From Palsa-504 sp963705835 (GTDB taxonomy: Bacteria > Actinomycetota > Actinomycetes > Streptosporangiales > Streptosporangiaceae), in contig CAVPLC010000043.1 in assembly GCA_963705835.1 (NCBI GenBank), positions 59,075 to 123,074 of the forward strand: a stretch of DNA of 64,000 bases, read 5' to 3'. Position numbers and translations under genes: made by a program. The notes under the pieces were generated by a model. The model saw only the letters and a program-made list of their open reading frames with translations, searched no databases and was not told the origin of the DNA. Positions 28,842 to 37,916 of this stretch are shown here, piece after piece. Each line of letters begins with the position of its first letter. Positions within the stretch are counted from its first letter, which is position 1.

Positions 28842-29616
28842 TTACGTCGCGGAGAAGCCGCCGTCCACGTACAGCGTCTGCCCGGTGACGTAGTCGCTGG
28901 CCCGCGAGGCCAGGAACACGGCCACCCCGGCGAAGTCCGCGGGCTCCCCGTTGCGGCCCACCATCGTCCGGGCCGCCAGGGCCGCTACACCGCTCCGGGT
29001 CGCGAGCCACGTGCTCGTTGAGCCGCGTCGCCACGAACCCCGGGCACACCGAGTTGCAGCACACCCCGTACGAGGCCCACGCCTCGGACTGCGACCGGGT
29101 CAGCGCGGCCAGCCCGCCCTTACTCGCCCCGTACGCCCCGCTGTTCCCGAACGCCCGTTGTGCCTGCTGCGAGGTCACGTTGATGATCCGCCCCCAGCCC
29201 CGGGAGGCCATCGAAGGCCCGAACCGCTGGCCGAGCAGGAACGGCGCGGTCAGGTTGACCGCCATGGTCAGGTCCCAGTCGTCGACGCTCAGCGACGGAA
29301 GCGGCGGCCGCAGGTTGATGCCCGCGCAGTTGACCAGGATGTCCGGCGGCCCGAAGAGCCCCTCCGCCTCGTCCGCGGCCCGCGAGACCTCGGCCCGCGA
29401 GGCGAGGTCCGCGCTGACCCACGCCGCCTCGCCGCCCGCGGCCCGCATCCCGTCCGCGGCCCAGCCGAGGCGTTCGGGATCCCGCGCCACCAGCACCACC
29501 CGGGCCCCGGCCCGCGCGAGCGCCGTCGCCATCCCCGCGCCGATCCCCGAACTCCCGCCGGTCACCACGGCCACCCGCCCGGCCAGCGAGAACAGCTCCT
29601 CCACGAAGCCGGTCAC
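28842..29616 (-). CDS. short-chain dehydrogenase/reductase, one frameshift near the 3' end
   Basis: Classical SDR: Thr-Gly-Gly-Ser-Ser-Gly-Ile-Gly (NAD(P) binding), Asn-Cys-Ala-Gly-Ile (the NAG motif), and Tyr-Gly-Ala-Ser-Lys (catalytic Tyr and Lys). The uncorrected frame runs into unrelated sequence after Ala-Arg-Asp-Pro-Glu-Arg; shifting frame near 28,990 restores the usual C terminus Asp-Tyr-Val-Thr-Gly-Gln-Thr-Leu-Tyr-Val-Asp-Gly-Gly and a TAA at 28842. The GTG at 29616 overlaps the stop of the PfkB-type kinase gene upstream by four bases, so the two are probably co-translated. Sugar or sugar-acid oxidation would fit the kinase, by inference. Confidence 0.82.
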
Positions 29617-30503
29617 AGCACGGGCCGCGCCCCGATGAGGTTGAGCGCGTGCGCGGCCAGCCGGCAGCCGCTGGCCATCGCCTCGCCCGGCGGTTTCTTG
29701 TCCAGCCACGGCGGGATGAAGCCGGCGGTGAACGCGTCGCCGGCCCCGGTGGAGTCGATCACCCGGTCCACCGGCGGCGCGGGCACCCGCACCGGCGGCC
29801 GCCCGTTGGCGTAGAACAGCGCCCCCTCCGCGGCCAGCTTGACCACCACGTGCGGGTACCAGGCGGTGAGCACGCGGGCGGCCTGTTCGGGGTCTTCGCG
29901 GCCGGTCAGGACCTTGGCCTGGGCGGCGTTGACGAACAGCAGCACCGCGCCCGCGGACAGCTCGAGGAACGGCTCGGCCCCGGCCCGCTCCAGCGGCGCG
30001 GCCGACGCGGCGTCGACCGAGGCGGTCATGCCGGCCCGCCGCGAGTACTCGATCGCGGCCAGCCCGGCCGCCCGCGATCCCTCCGAGAGCAGCGTGTACC
30101 CGGAGACGTGCAGGTGGGCGCCGGGGATGAACAGGTCGTGCGGCAGGTCGTCGGGGGACAGCGCCGCGTTCGCGCCCGGGTCGGACAGCATGGTCCGCTC
30201 GCCCTTATGGGTGACCATCACCACGCAGGTTCCCGTGGGCCGCTCCGGGTCCATGACCAGGCGGGCGTCCACGCCGTACCCCATGAGCTCCATGTCGCGG
30301 TTCCGCCCGGCGATGTCCGCGCCGCGCCGCCCCACGAAGGCCACGTCGCCGCCGTCGGCCGCCATCCACGCCGCGACGTTGGCCCCGGAGCCGCCGCCGT
30401 GCATGGTCACGGCCGCGGGCGTGTCGCTGCCGCGGGCGAGCGGGAGCATAGCGTGGGCCACCGTGTCCGTCATCAGGTCGCCAATGACTACCACGCGCGC
30501 CAT
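29613..30503 (-). CDS. PfkB-family carbohydrate/nucleoside kinase
   Basis: About 296 residues of the ribokinase superfamily. The substrate-side motif Gly-Gly-Gly-Ser-Gly-Ala-Asn-Val-Ala lies near residue 37; the ATP/catalytic motif Asp-Ser-Thr-Gly-Ala-Gly-Asp-Ala-Phe-Thr-Ala-Gly-Phe (PfkB signature 2) lies near 249, with its catalytic Asp. It phosphorylates a sugar or sugar acid that cannot be named from sequence. I chose the ATG at 30503 (Met-Ala-Arg-Val-Val-Val), with GAGGTG just upstream; a start 12 bases earlier is possible. It overlaps the SDR gene that follows by four bases. Confidence 0.85.
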   Translation of the reverse strand: MARVVVIGDLMTDTVAHAMLPLARGSDTPAAVTMHGGGSGANVAAWMAADGGDVAFVGRRGADIAGRNRDMELMGYGVDARLVMDPERPTGTCVVMVTHKGERTMLSDPGANAALSPDDLPHDLFIPGAHLHVSGYTLLSEGSRAAGLAAIEYSRRAGMTASVDAASAAPLERAGAEPFLELSAGAVLLFVNAAQAKVLTGREDPEQAARVLTAWYPHVVVKLAAEGALFYANGRPPVRVPAPPVDRVIDSTGAGDAFTAGFIPPWLDKKPPGEAMASGCRLAAHALNLIGARPVL

Positions 30504-30723
30504 AGTGGTCATCACCTCGTTGCTGTGTTAGCCCGCGGGGCGACACCGGACCCCCCGCTGGCCCTCGGGGGAGGAGCCGCACCCAGCCGCGGGACTATCT
30601 ACGGTAGCTGCCGGCAGCCTCCACTGACCAGCGCGCGGAGCCCGCAGTCCGCCCGGATGGGCAAGGAATCGGCCCCGGACGCCGGATTGTCACCGGACCG
30701 TTATCCCGCCGCACCCGTCACCC

Positions 30724-32100
30724 TCATACGAGCGGGAAAATCCGCCCCGCCACGACCAGTTCGGTCTCCTCGGACTCGGCGGCCAGCACCTGGTTGAGCC
30801 GCCCCAGTTCGTCCCGGAACAGCCGCCCGGCCGGGGTGGCCGGCACCACCCCCAGGCCCGCCTCGTCGCTGACCGCCACCACGTAGGCCTCCGTCTGCCG
30901 CCACGCCGCGACCAGCCCCGCGATCCTGCCCGCCACCCGCGCCCCCGACTCCGCCGACCCGCCCCACGCCCCGCACTCGTCCATCACCGCCGCCAGCCAC
31001 GTCCCGATCCCGTCGATCAGCACCGCCCCCTGCGCCCCTGACGCCCCCTTCGCGCCCAACGCCCCTTTCGCACCCGGCGCCCCTCGACGCGCCCCTCTCG
31101 CCCTCTCTGACGCCTCTGACGCCCTCCTCGTGCCCGGCACCCCCGGCACCCCTTCCGCCCCCCTCGCCCCGGTCAGCACCCCCGCCAGGTCGTTCGTCTC
31201 CACCGTCCGCCACCACGCCGGCCGCCGCGCCCGGTGCCCCGCCACCCGCGCCGCCCACTCGGCGTCGCCCGCCCCCACGTCCCTGCCCGCGTCCCCGCCC
31301 CCGCTCGCGTCCCAGCCGCCCGCCCCCGCCGCCACATACGTCACGTCCGGCTCACCCGCCAGCCGCAACTCCGCCCGCTCCGATTTACCCGAACGCGCCC
31401 CCCCGAGCACGAGCACCCGCCACGGCCCCCGCAGCGTGGTTACATCTTTAAATTCTTTTTTTTCCGAACGGAGCGTGGTGACCGTGTCCCCATCCCTGGG
31501 CGCCCCCACCCGCCAGAACCCACAGCGCCCCCACAGTTCGGCCTCCGACGCCACGCGGTGGTCCGCAAACGCCACCATCGTGATCGTCTCCTCGGTAATC
31601 ACCCCCCGCCCCCGCAGCAACCCCAGCTGCGCCGGCTCCCCAAGCAGATCAAGAAACGCCACGTCATACCGCCCCGCGCCCCGCGCCCCCTCCGGCCGCG
31701 CCCCCGGTCCCGCCGCGTACAGCAGCCGCCCCCCGTCCGGCCCAGTCACATCCCATCCGCCCGTCCGTCCCGGATCTCGCGCGTCAGCCAGCCGCCGAAC
31801 GAGGTACCCCTCGGGGACCTCCTCCGCGTCCCCTGCGTTCCCGCTTTCCGCGTCCCCTGCGCTCCCGCCCCCCGCGTCCCCTGCGCTCCCGCCTTCCGCG
31901 TCCCCCGCGCTCCCGCCTTCCGCGTCCCCCGCGCTCCCGCCCCCCGCGCCCCCGACCCCCAGCCGCACCACCCCATCGACGACTATGGTCGACCTCTTAC
32001 GCATGCTCCCGTCCATGGCCTGCCGCAAACATGACGCGCACCGGCAGCCCGGCTCGGGCCAGCCCCACTCCCCGCCCGACCCCTCGACCAGGATGCGCAT
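30724..32100 (-). CDS. cobU: CobU-type adenosylcobinamide kinase/guanylyltransferase with an N-terminal extension
   Basis: The C-terminal domain (from about residue 225) is CobU: Walker A Leu-Gly-Gly-Ala-Arg-Ser-Gly-Lys-Ser, Val-Thr-Tyr-Val-Ala-Ala, Arg-Arg-Pro-Ala-Trp-Trp-Arg-Thr-Val-Glu-Thr and Leu-Ile-Asp-Gly. It would phosphorylate adenosylcobinamide and transfer GMP in the late steps of cobalamin synthesis. The first ~210 residues look like a metallo-beta-lactamase-type domain, with Gly-Trp-Pro-Glu-Pro-Gly-Cys-Arg-Cys-Ala-Ser-Cys near the N terminus, as in other actinobacterial CobU fusions. Two low-complexity inserts are odd: five Gly-Gly-Ser-Ala-Gly-Asp-Ala-Glu-like repeats and a Gly-Ala-Lys-Gly-Ala run. 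The start codon shares one base with the yjbQ stop (TGATG), indicating coupling. Confidence 0.82.
   Translation of the reverse strand: MRILVEGSGGEWGWPEPGCRCASCLRQAMDGSMRKRSTIVVDGVVRLGVGGAGGGSAGDAEGGSAGDAEGGSAGDAGGGSAGDAESGNAGDAEEVPEGYLVRRLADARDPGRTGGWDVTGPDGGRLLYAAGPGARPEGARGAGRYDVAFLDLLGEPAQLGLLRGRGVITEETITMVAFADHRVASEAELWGRCGFWRVGAPRDGDTVTTLRSEKKEFKDVTTLRGPWRVLVLGGARSGKSERAELRLAGEPDVTYVAAGAGGWDASGGGDAGRDVGAGDAEWAARVAGHRARRPAWWRTVETNDLAGVLTGARGAEGVPGVPGTRRASEASERARGARRGAPGAKGALGAKGASGAQGAVLIDGIGTWLAAVMDECGAWGGSAESGARVAGRIAGLVAAWRQTEAYVVAVSDEAGLGVVPATPAGRLFRDELGRLNQVLAAESEETELVVAGRIFPLV
31453..31471 (+). repeat. recurring motif copy D (poly-T form)
   Basis: TTCTTTTTTTTCCGAACGG, preceded by ATCTTTAAA, inside a variable linker of cobU. 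The poly-T tract is striking in such G+C-rich DNA. Confidence 0.45.
31823..31942 (-). repeat. five 24-bp tandem repeats inside cobU
   Basis: Units start at 31823, 31847, 31871, 31895 and 31919, each like TCCGCGTCCCCTGCGCTCCC plus four bases. In the cobU frame each unit encodes an eight-residue Gly-Gly-Ser-Ala-Gly-Asp-Ala-Glu-type repeat, so copy-number change would not shift frame. Confidence 0.9.
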
Positions 32101-32510
32101 CAGCCGAGGAACGACAGCCGGACCTGCCGGTCCGGGTTGTCCACGTTGAGGTCGACGAGTGCCACCGACTGCCAGGTGCCGAGGGCGAGACGGCCGCCGA
32201 TCACCGGGATCGTGGCGTAGGGCGGCACGAAGGCAGGCATCACGTGCGACCGGCCGTGCCCGCGGGACCCGTGCGTGTGCCGCCATCGGCCATCGGCAGG
32301 CAGCAGATCGGCCAGCGTGGCCAGCAGGTCAGCGTCGCTGCCTGCGCCGAGTTCGATCAGTGCGATGCCCGCCGTCGCGTGCGGCACGAACACGTGCAGC
32401 AGCCCGTCGCCGCCGTCTGCCGCCGCGCTGGCGAACGCCGCGCATTCGCGGGTGATATCCCGGACCGCCTCGCGCCCGCCGGTGCGTACCTCGATGATCT
32501 GCGTCTCCAT
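32100..32510 (-). CDS. yjbQ: YjbQ/UPF0047 family protein (secondary thiamine-phosphate synthase type)
   Basis: 136 residues, the standard length. Conserved features are His-Val-Phe-Val-Pro-His-Ala-Thr-Ala-Gly-Ile-Ala (about residues 39-50), a His-Gly-Ser-Arg-Gly-His-Gly-Arg-Ser-His-Val cluster (about 80-90) and Leu-Gly-Thr-Trp-Gln-Ser (about 110). Some members show weak thiamine-phosphate synthase activity; the physiological role is unsettled. It is the upstream gene of a translationally coupled pair with cobU and is divergent from the HTH gene, with only 23 bases between them. Confidence 0.88.
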   Translation of the reverse strand: METQIIEVRTGGREAVRDITRECAAFASAAADGGDGLLHVFVPHATAGIALIELGAGSDADLLATLADLLPADGRWRHTHGSRGHGRSHVMPAFVPPYATIPVIGGRLALGTWQSVALVDLNVDNPDRQVRLSFLG

Positions 32511-32533
32511 GGCGGGATCATAGGCTGTCGGTT

Positions 32534-33670
32534 ATGACAGACGTCCCCTCGGCGGCCGGGACCCGGCTGCGGCTGGCGCGGCAGGCCCGCGGCCTGTCCC
32601 AGCAGCAGCTCGCCGGGATGGCCGCCGTGACCAGGCAGGCCGTGTCCGCCGTCGAGTCCGGCCATTCCGATCCCTCGCTGCGGGTCGCGCTCGCGCTGGC
32701 CAGCGCGCTCGGCCTGACCGTGGAGGACCTGTTCGGCCCCGGCGACCCCGCCGATCCGGTGCTGGCCCAGCCGGTGGCCCCGCTCGGCGGCGAGGGCTCC
32801 CGGGTCGCGCTCGCCACCGTCGGCGACACGTTCGTGGCGCTCCCGCTGCGTGCGGACACCGCCTCCCGCGCCGGCTTCGGCCCGGCGGGCGGCCTGGTCG
32901 CAGGCCCGCAGGCCCGTGGGCTGGTCGCTAGCCCCCCGGACCCGGACGCCCGCGACACAAGCGAGGCCCGGGATCCCATCCCGGTGCGGCCCATCGGGCC
33001 GCCGCGCCCCACGCTCATCGTGGCGGGCTGTGATCCAGCGCTGCCGCTGCTCGAGACCCCGCTGGCCCTGCTCGACCCGCCGGTGGGCTTCGCCTGGTGG
33101 CCGTGCGGCAACGGCGAGGCGCTTCGCCTGGCCGCCGCCGGCCTGGTCCACGCCGCGGGCATCCACCAGACCGGCGATCCGGGCGAGCTGATCGAGATCC
33201 CCGGCGGCGCCGAGGTCGTGGGGTTCACGTCCTGGCGCGAGGGCCTGGTGGTCCGGCACGCGGCCCAGGTCACCGGGCTGGCCGACGTGGCCAGGCGGGG
33301 CCTGCGGCTGGTCAACCGCGAGCCCGGCGCCCAGGCGCGCGCGCTGCTCGACCGCGAGCGCCTGCGGCTGCGCCTGGACCCGGCCGAACTCCCCGGCTAC
33401 GACAGCCAGGCCGCCGGTCACCTCCAGGTCGCGGCGGCGGTCGCGGGCCGCCTGGCCGACGCGGGCGTGTCCAGCGAGCCGGCCGCGCTGGCCTACGGCC
33501 TGGACTTCATCCCGCTCGCCTCCGAACGCTTCGAGCTCGTCCTGCCCGCCAAGCACGCCGCGTCCAGGGAGGTCCAGGGCCTGCTGAAGGTGCTCAGCTC
33601 GCCGTGGCTGCTGGCCCAGCTGGCCAGCCTGCCGGGCTACGACCCGGCAAGCTGCGGCGAGCGCTCGTGA
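32534..33670 (+). CDS. Xre-type HTH regulator with a periplasmic-binding-protein-like domain
   Basis: Residues 9-65 form an HTH_3 domain (Leu-Ser-Gln-Gln-Gln-Leu-Ala-Gly-Met-Ala-Ala-Val-Thr-Arg-Gln-Ala-Val-Ser-Ala-Val-Glu). From about residue 150 the protein resembles the PBP-like substrate-binding domain fused to HTH or MoeA-like modules (PF12727 type): Val-Ala-Gly-Cys-Asp-Pro-Ala-Leu-Pro-Leu-Leu, Ile-His-Gln-Thr-Gly and Tyr-Gly-Leu-Asp-Phe-Ile-Pro-Leu. Homologues are often linked to molybdate or cofactor genes. The ligand here is unknown. It is divergent from yjbQ. Confidence 0.8.
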   Translation: MTDVPSAAGTRLRLARQARGLSQQQLAGMAAVTRQAVSAVESGHSDPSLRVALALASALGLTVEDLFGPGDPADPVLAQPVAPLGGEGSRVALATVGDTFVALPLRADTASRAGFGPAGGLVAGPQARGLVASPPDPDARDTSEARDPIPVRPIGPPRPTLIVAGCDPALPLLETPLALLDPPVGFAWWPCGNGEALRLAAAGLVHAAGIHQTGDPGELIEIPGGAEVVGFTSWREGLVVRHAAQVTGLADVARRGLRLVNREPGAQARALLDRERLRLRLDPAELPGYDSQAAGHLQVAAAVAGRLADAGVSSEPAALAYGLDFIPLASERFELVLPAKHAASREVQGLLKVLSSPWLLAQLASLPGYDPASCGERS

Positions 33671-33673
33671 GGG

Positions 33674-34210
33674 TCAGTGGCCGTACTCGGGGATCATCAC
33701 CGCGCGGGCGATGGTGTGGAAGCGGAGGTTGAAGCCGGCCACGGCCGGCGAGATCTCGTCGTCGACGTCGAGTGAGTCCACGTCGAGCGCGTGCACCGCG
33801 AACACGTAACGGTGCGGCGGGTCCCCGGCCGGCGGCGCCGCGCCGCCGAAGTCCTTGGCGCCGTAGTCGTTGCGGACGTGGAACGCACCCTCGGGCAGGC
33901 CGCTGCCGTCGGTGCCCGCCGCGTTCGTCTCGAGCTCGGTCACCGAGGCCGGGATGCCCAGCACGATCCAGTGCCAGAAGCCGGAACCGGTCGGCGCGTC
34001 CGGGTCGAAGCAGGTGACCGCGAAGCTCTTGGTCTCCGCGGGGAAGCCGGACCACTGCAGCGAGGGAGAGATGTTCCCGCCGGTCATGCCGAACCCGTCG
34101 AAGACGTGATTCTCGCCCATCGTCTCGCCGTGCGCGACGTCATCGCTGCGCAGGTCGAATGACGGCACGGGCGGCATGAAGTCATAGGGCAGCGGCGGAC
34201 GGTCGGTCAT
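33674..34210 (-). CDS. YbhB/YbcL-family Raf kinase inhibitor-like protein
   Basis: A PEBP-fold protein of 178 residues. Family motifs include Asn-Ile-Ser-Pro-Ser-Leu-Gln-Trp near residue 46, Cys-Phe-Asp-Pro-Asp-Ala-Pro-Thr-Gly-Ser-Gly-Phe-Trp-His-Trp (about 65-79) and Asp-Tyr-Gly-Ala-Lys-Asp-Phe-Gly-Gly-Ala-Ala-Pro-Pro (about 115-127). The biochemical role in bacteria is unknown. The ATG at 34210 has GAGGAG about 7 bases upstream on the minus strand, so longer readings are rejected. It is convergent with the HTH gene, ending 3 bases from it. Confidence 0.9.
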   Translation of the reverse strand: MTDRPPLPYDFMPPVPSFDLRSDDVAHGETMGENHVFDGFGMTGGNISPSLQWSGFPAETKSFAVTCFDPDAPTGSGFWHWIVLGIPASVTELETNAAGTDGSGLPEGAFHVRNDYGAKDFGGAAPPAGDPPHRYVFAVHALDVDSLDVDDEISPAVAGFNLRFHTIARAVMIPEYGH

Positions 34211-34344
34211 GGCGTACTCCTCGTCGAGGGACAGGTGCCCGGCAGGCGTCGATGCGTCCAACGTTATCGGTAAGCCCCGCGGTCCACCGGGTCCGGGCCG
34301 GGAAGGCGGCTCTCGCAGGTACCACTTTCTCCTACGGTGTAGTG

Positions 34345-35850
34345 GTGAGGCAGCAGCCGGGACGCAAGGTCTGGCGGCGACCGCGCCGGCGGGCCATGCA
34401 GCGCTTCCTGCGCCGGATGCGCCGCCGGGTGGCCGACGGGATCCTCGGCCGGATCCGCCTGGGCACCGCGGGCACCTCCCCGCGGCTGCGCCGCTGGGCG
34501 CTGGCCGCTGTCCTGCTCGCCGTGGCCCTGGTGCCGTACCCGTCACCCGGCGGGGCCAGCGGCGTTCCGGTCGCGGCGTGCCGGTCCGGCTGCCGGTCCG
34601 GGTCGGTGCCGAGCATGATCAGGTGGACCCAGCCGCTGCCCGGGTCGTGGCAGGTGCTGTCCGGGCTGACCGGCACGGTGCCGGCGTCCGGCCTGGCCTA
34701 CGTGTCGGTCGGCTACGGCGTCGCCGCCGTCGGCATGGGCCTGACCGTGTACGGCTACTCGTCGAAGAACGGCGATCCGCTGTGGAGCGATACGCTGACC
34801 GGCTTCCCGGCGGACGCGACGATCGTGTCGGTGCGCACCTGGCCCGGCGAGGTCACCGCGGGCGTCAGCTACACCAGCGCCGGGCACCTGCGGCGCAGCG
34901 AGGTGGTCATTCCCGGCTCGACCGGCTTGCCGTCGGGCCGCTACCCCGCGGCCACGTACGGCGGGGCGGTGGACGGCAGCGCCCGGTACACCGTCGTCGT
35001 CGGCACCACGGCGGTCACGAGCTACGACAACGCCACCGGGCACGTCCGTTGGACGTTGCCCACCGGCCGGGTACCGCAGGCCTGGCACGCCGACGGCAGC
35101 ACGCTCTACGTGGCCCAGTCGGCCACCGGGTTCGTAGGGTCGGCCCCGGTCACCGCGGTGCTCAAGATCGACATGGCGACCGGTGCGGAGATCATGGTCC
35201 GGCCGCTCGAGGCCCTTTCCTACGCCGGCACGCTCAGCATCGCCTTCGACGGCGTGGTGGTGTTCTCCTCCGCGGCCGGGGTGACCGCCTACGACGGCAG
35301 CACCGGGGCCTTGCTCTGGTCCGTCCACGGGGCCGTCACGGAGGGCACCGACCCTCGCAAGAACCGGATCTACCTGACCACGGGATCGGACCTGGTCGCG
35401 GTGGACCCGCAGACCGGCCGGGTCACCGCGACCGTGTCCGGCTCCGCGGCCAACGGGTCGGCGGGCATGTACGTGGTCCGGGACGGCGTGGTCCTGGGGC
35501 TGGACCAGGGCGCGGGCGGGGACGCCTGGGGGTACAACCTCGGCGCGCAGCGGGTGACGCTGGCCGCTTCCGGGCTGCCCTGGCCGCACTATTTCGTGGA
35601 CCTCAGCGGGGTCGGCGGGAGCGCGGACCCGGGCAGCGACCTCGTGGTCATCGCGGCCTGCATGCAGGTGGCGCCGAGCTCCCCGAGCCCGCCGCCGACC
35701 TCGGTCTCGCCGACCTCGGTCTCACCGAGCTCCACCGTCTCGCCTGGCTCCACGGTCTCCCCGACCCCGTCCGCCACCGCCAGCCTGACTGCCACACCTA
35801 GCGCGGCCACCGGCTGCCTGCGCCCCGAACTAGTCGCGCTGAGCCTGTAG
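34345..35850 (+). CDS. membrane-anchored or secreted PQQ-like beta-propeller protein
   Basis: About 500 residues. An Arg-rich cytoplasmic head is followed by one hydrophobic helix (Arg-Arg-Trp-Ala-Leu-Ala-Ala-Val-Leu-Leu-Ala-Val-Ala-Leu-Val) that may be a signal anchor. The body has repeated beta-propeller blades of the type Asp-x-x-Thr-Gly-x-x-x-Trp (Asn-Ala-Thr-Gly-His-Val-Arg-Trp-Thr, Gly-Ser-Thr-Gly-Ala-Leu-Leu-Trp-Ser, Pro-Gln-Thr-Gly-Arg-Val-Thr). A Ser/Pro/Thr-rich tail with Pro-Thr-Ser-Val-Ser repeats (about residues 448-485) suggests an extracellular stalk. PQQ ligands are not evident, so a scaffold or ligand-binding role is likelier than an oxidase. The GTG at 34345 is uncertain; ATG 34396 is an alternative. 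Confidence 0.7.
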   Translation: MRQQPGRKVWRRPRRRAMQRFLRRMRRRVADGILGRIRLGTAGTSPRLRRWALAAVLLAVALVPYPSPGGASGVPVAACRSGCRSGSVPSMIRWTQPLPGSWQVLSGLTGTVPASGLAYVSVGYGVAAVGMGLTVYGYSSKNGDPLWSDTLTGFPADATIVSVRTWPGEVTAGVSYTSAGHLRRSEVVIPGSTGLPSGRYPAATYGGAVDGSARYTVVVGTTAVTSYDNATGHVRWTLPTGRVPQAWHADGSTLYVAQSATGFVGSAPVTAVLKIDMATGAEIMVRPLEALSYAGTLSIAFDGVVVFSSAAGVTAYDGSTGALLWSVHGAVTEGTDPRKNRIYLTTGSDLVAVDPQTGRVTATVSGSAANGSAGMYVVRDGVVLGLDQGAGGDAWGYNLGAQRVTLAASGLPWPHYFVDLSGVGGSADPGSDLVVIAACMQVAPSSPSPPPTSVSPTSVSPSSTVSPGSTVSPTPSATASLTATPSAATGCLRPELVALSL

Positions 35851-36036
35851 CGTCCCTGGCCTGGGGGCGGGTGTAGGTATCTCGAGGTGAGGGCGGCAGG
35901 GGATGTCGAGCCGGCTGGCATCGGGCGGTGAAGAAAACGGCGCTGGCTGGCGTGTTCCCGGTCTGGCTGCCGGACGCGCTGCCAACCGGTCCTGCTGCCG
36001 GCAGGAATGTCAGACCTCGGTACTAATATGAATTCT

Positions 36037-37648
36037 ATGTTCGATAACCAAGGAACTATCCCTGCAAGCCCGGCCCGGGACGGGGCTGTTCCCCTGGATG
36101 CGGGACCCGCGGACGCGGTGCCGCTGGAGCGGCTGGAGGCGCAGATCTGTGAGCTGGCCGGGCATCTGGCCGCGGCCACGTGCCGGTTCCTGGTCTTGCT
36201 GGGTGACTTCGATGAGCGGCGGGGCTGGGCGAGCTGGGAGATGAGCAGCTGCGCGGCGTGGCTGTCGTGGAAGTGCCAGATGTCGTCGGGGACCGCCCGG
36301 GAGCACGTCCGGGTGGCCCGGGCGCTGCGGGGCCTGCCGGTGATCCGCGCGGAGTTCGGGGCGGGCCGGCTGTCCTACGCGAAGGTCCGGGCGCTGACCC
36401 GGATCGCCACCCCGGGCAACGAGGCCGGCCTGGCCGAGATCGCCGGCCCGATGACCGGCAACCAGCTGGAGCGGTTCGCCCGCGCGCACCGGCAGGCCGG
36501 CCCGGCCGGCGACGCGGCGGCCCGGGTCCGCCGCCGGCTGACCTGGCGGTTCGAGGAGGACGGGTCGCTGGCCGGCACCTTCCGGCTCACGCCGCTCCAA
36601 GGCGCGGTGCTGCTGAAGGCCCTGCGCGGAGCGGCCGGTGACCTGGAGCACCCGCACGAGAGCCAGCCACCGGACGTTTCCGCGGAAACGTCCGCCGCGC
36701 GGCCAGCCCGCCGCCGGCCAGCCGGGCACGCCGACCTCGACCAGCCTGGCCGACGCGCTGCTGGTCATCTGCGAGGCGTTCCTGGCCGGCAAGGTCGCCG
36801 CCGCCGATGACCCCGAGGTCTACCAGGTCATCGTGCACGTCGGCGCCGGCGCCCTCCCCGCCAGCCCGCCCGCCGCCAGCCCGCCCGCCGCCGCGACGAA
36901 TCCGGCCGCCTTTGCGAGCCCAGCCGACGTTTCCGCGGAAACGTCCCGGCCCGCCGGCCAGGGCCAGGCCCCGGGCCACCCCGCCGACCCGGCCCGCTGC
37001 CACGTCGAGGACGGCCCGGCGATCAGCGTCAGCACCGCCGGCATGCTGGCCTGCGGCGCCGCCATCAGCTGGATGCTGCACGACAGCGCCGGCAACCTCC
37101 TGGATCTGGGCCGCCGGCGGCGCCGCCCGAACGCGGCGTTGCGCCGCGCGGCCCGCGAACGCGACACGTGCCGGTGCCGGTTCCCGGGCTGCGAGTCCCG
37201 CCGGGTCGACCTGCACCACATCCAGTACTGGTCCAACGGCGGCCGGACGACCCTGGACAACCTGGTCAGCTTGTGCAAGCACCACCACACGCTGGTCCAC
37301 GACCGCGGCTACCTGATCGCCGCTAGACCCGACGGCACCTTCGCCTTCCACCGGCCGGACGGCACCCCCATCCCGTCCAGCCCGTCCCTGCCCGACGTCG
37401 AGGGCACGATCGAGGGCTGCCACCAGGCCGGCGTCACCCCGGAGACGATCATCCCGCCCTGGTACGGCGAACGGCTCGACCTGGACCACGCCATCTACGT
37501 CTGCCTCGCCAACGCCCGGACCCAGGAGCAGCGCCGAGCCGGCCGCGACCAAGCAAGCGAGCCCACGGCCCCAGACCGCGTCCAGGTCTTCGAACCGGAG
37601 GGCTGGGCCGACCGGATCCGCCAGTACTACGCCGAGCACGCCGCCTGA
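36037..37648 (+). CDS. DUF222 and HNH-endonuclease domain protein, split by one frameshift
   Basis: The first part is DUF222 (helical, with Arg-Glu-His-Val-Arg-Val-Ala-Arg-Ala-Leu and Leu-Ser-Tyr-Ala-Lys-Val-Arg-Ala-Leu-Thr-Arg). The second part, one frame over, ends in an HNH nuclease: Cys-Arg-Phe-Pro-Gly-Cys, Val-Asp-Leu-His-His-Ile-Gln-Tyr-Trp-Ser-Asn-Gly-Gly, Asn-Leu-Val-Ser-Leu-Cys-Lys-His-His-His. The frame changes near 36,720-36,745 (one extra base). Such genes are abundant and repetitive in actinobacteria, and a role in mobile introns or DNA processing is suspected but unproven. Two copies of a long palindrome flank the frameshift. The ATG at 36037 (Met-Phe-Asp) is the likely start; 36007 is possible. 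Confidence 0.85.
36672..36693. repeat. 22-bp perfect palindrome, copy 1
   Basis: GGACGTTTCCG followed directly by its reverse complement. It is read as Asp-Val-Ser-Ala-Glu-Thr-Ser in the HNH gene. Confidence 0.9.
36926..36945. repeat. 20-bp perfect palindrome, copy 2
   Basis: GACGTTTCCG followed directly by its reverse complement, 254 bases after copy 1 in the same gene. It again encodes Asp-Val-Ser-Ala-Glu-Thr-Ser, although the reading frame has moved between the two copies. Confidence 0.9.
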
Positions 37649-37916
37649 CCGCAGGCACGGCCGGTCGCGTGTACGACCATCTGCCGGAGTCAGCACCTTC
37701 GTGCCGAAGGCAGGACCCCTGCCCACCGTGGACAACCTCCTCCCATGTCCGGCTCAGCCGTACATGCCGCACGCGCCGGAATCAGGAATCACTCATCCAG
37801 GCGAGTTACCGCAAGCTGTAGGGCGTCGCCGTACCAATAAATGTGCGGCACTATGTCGTTTTGTTCGTTTTTGTGATTGAGTCGATCGGGAAGCGGATTC
37901 GTGAGGGAGGTCTGAC

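Noticed and set aside
34211..34546. N-terminal extension of the YbhB-like protein
   Set aside because: Sequence upstream of 34210 lacks family similarity, and a good ribosome site supports the ATG at 34210.
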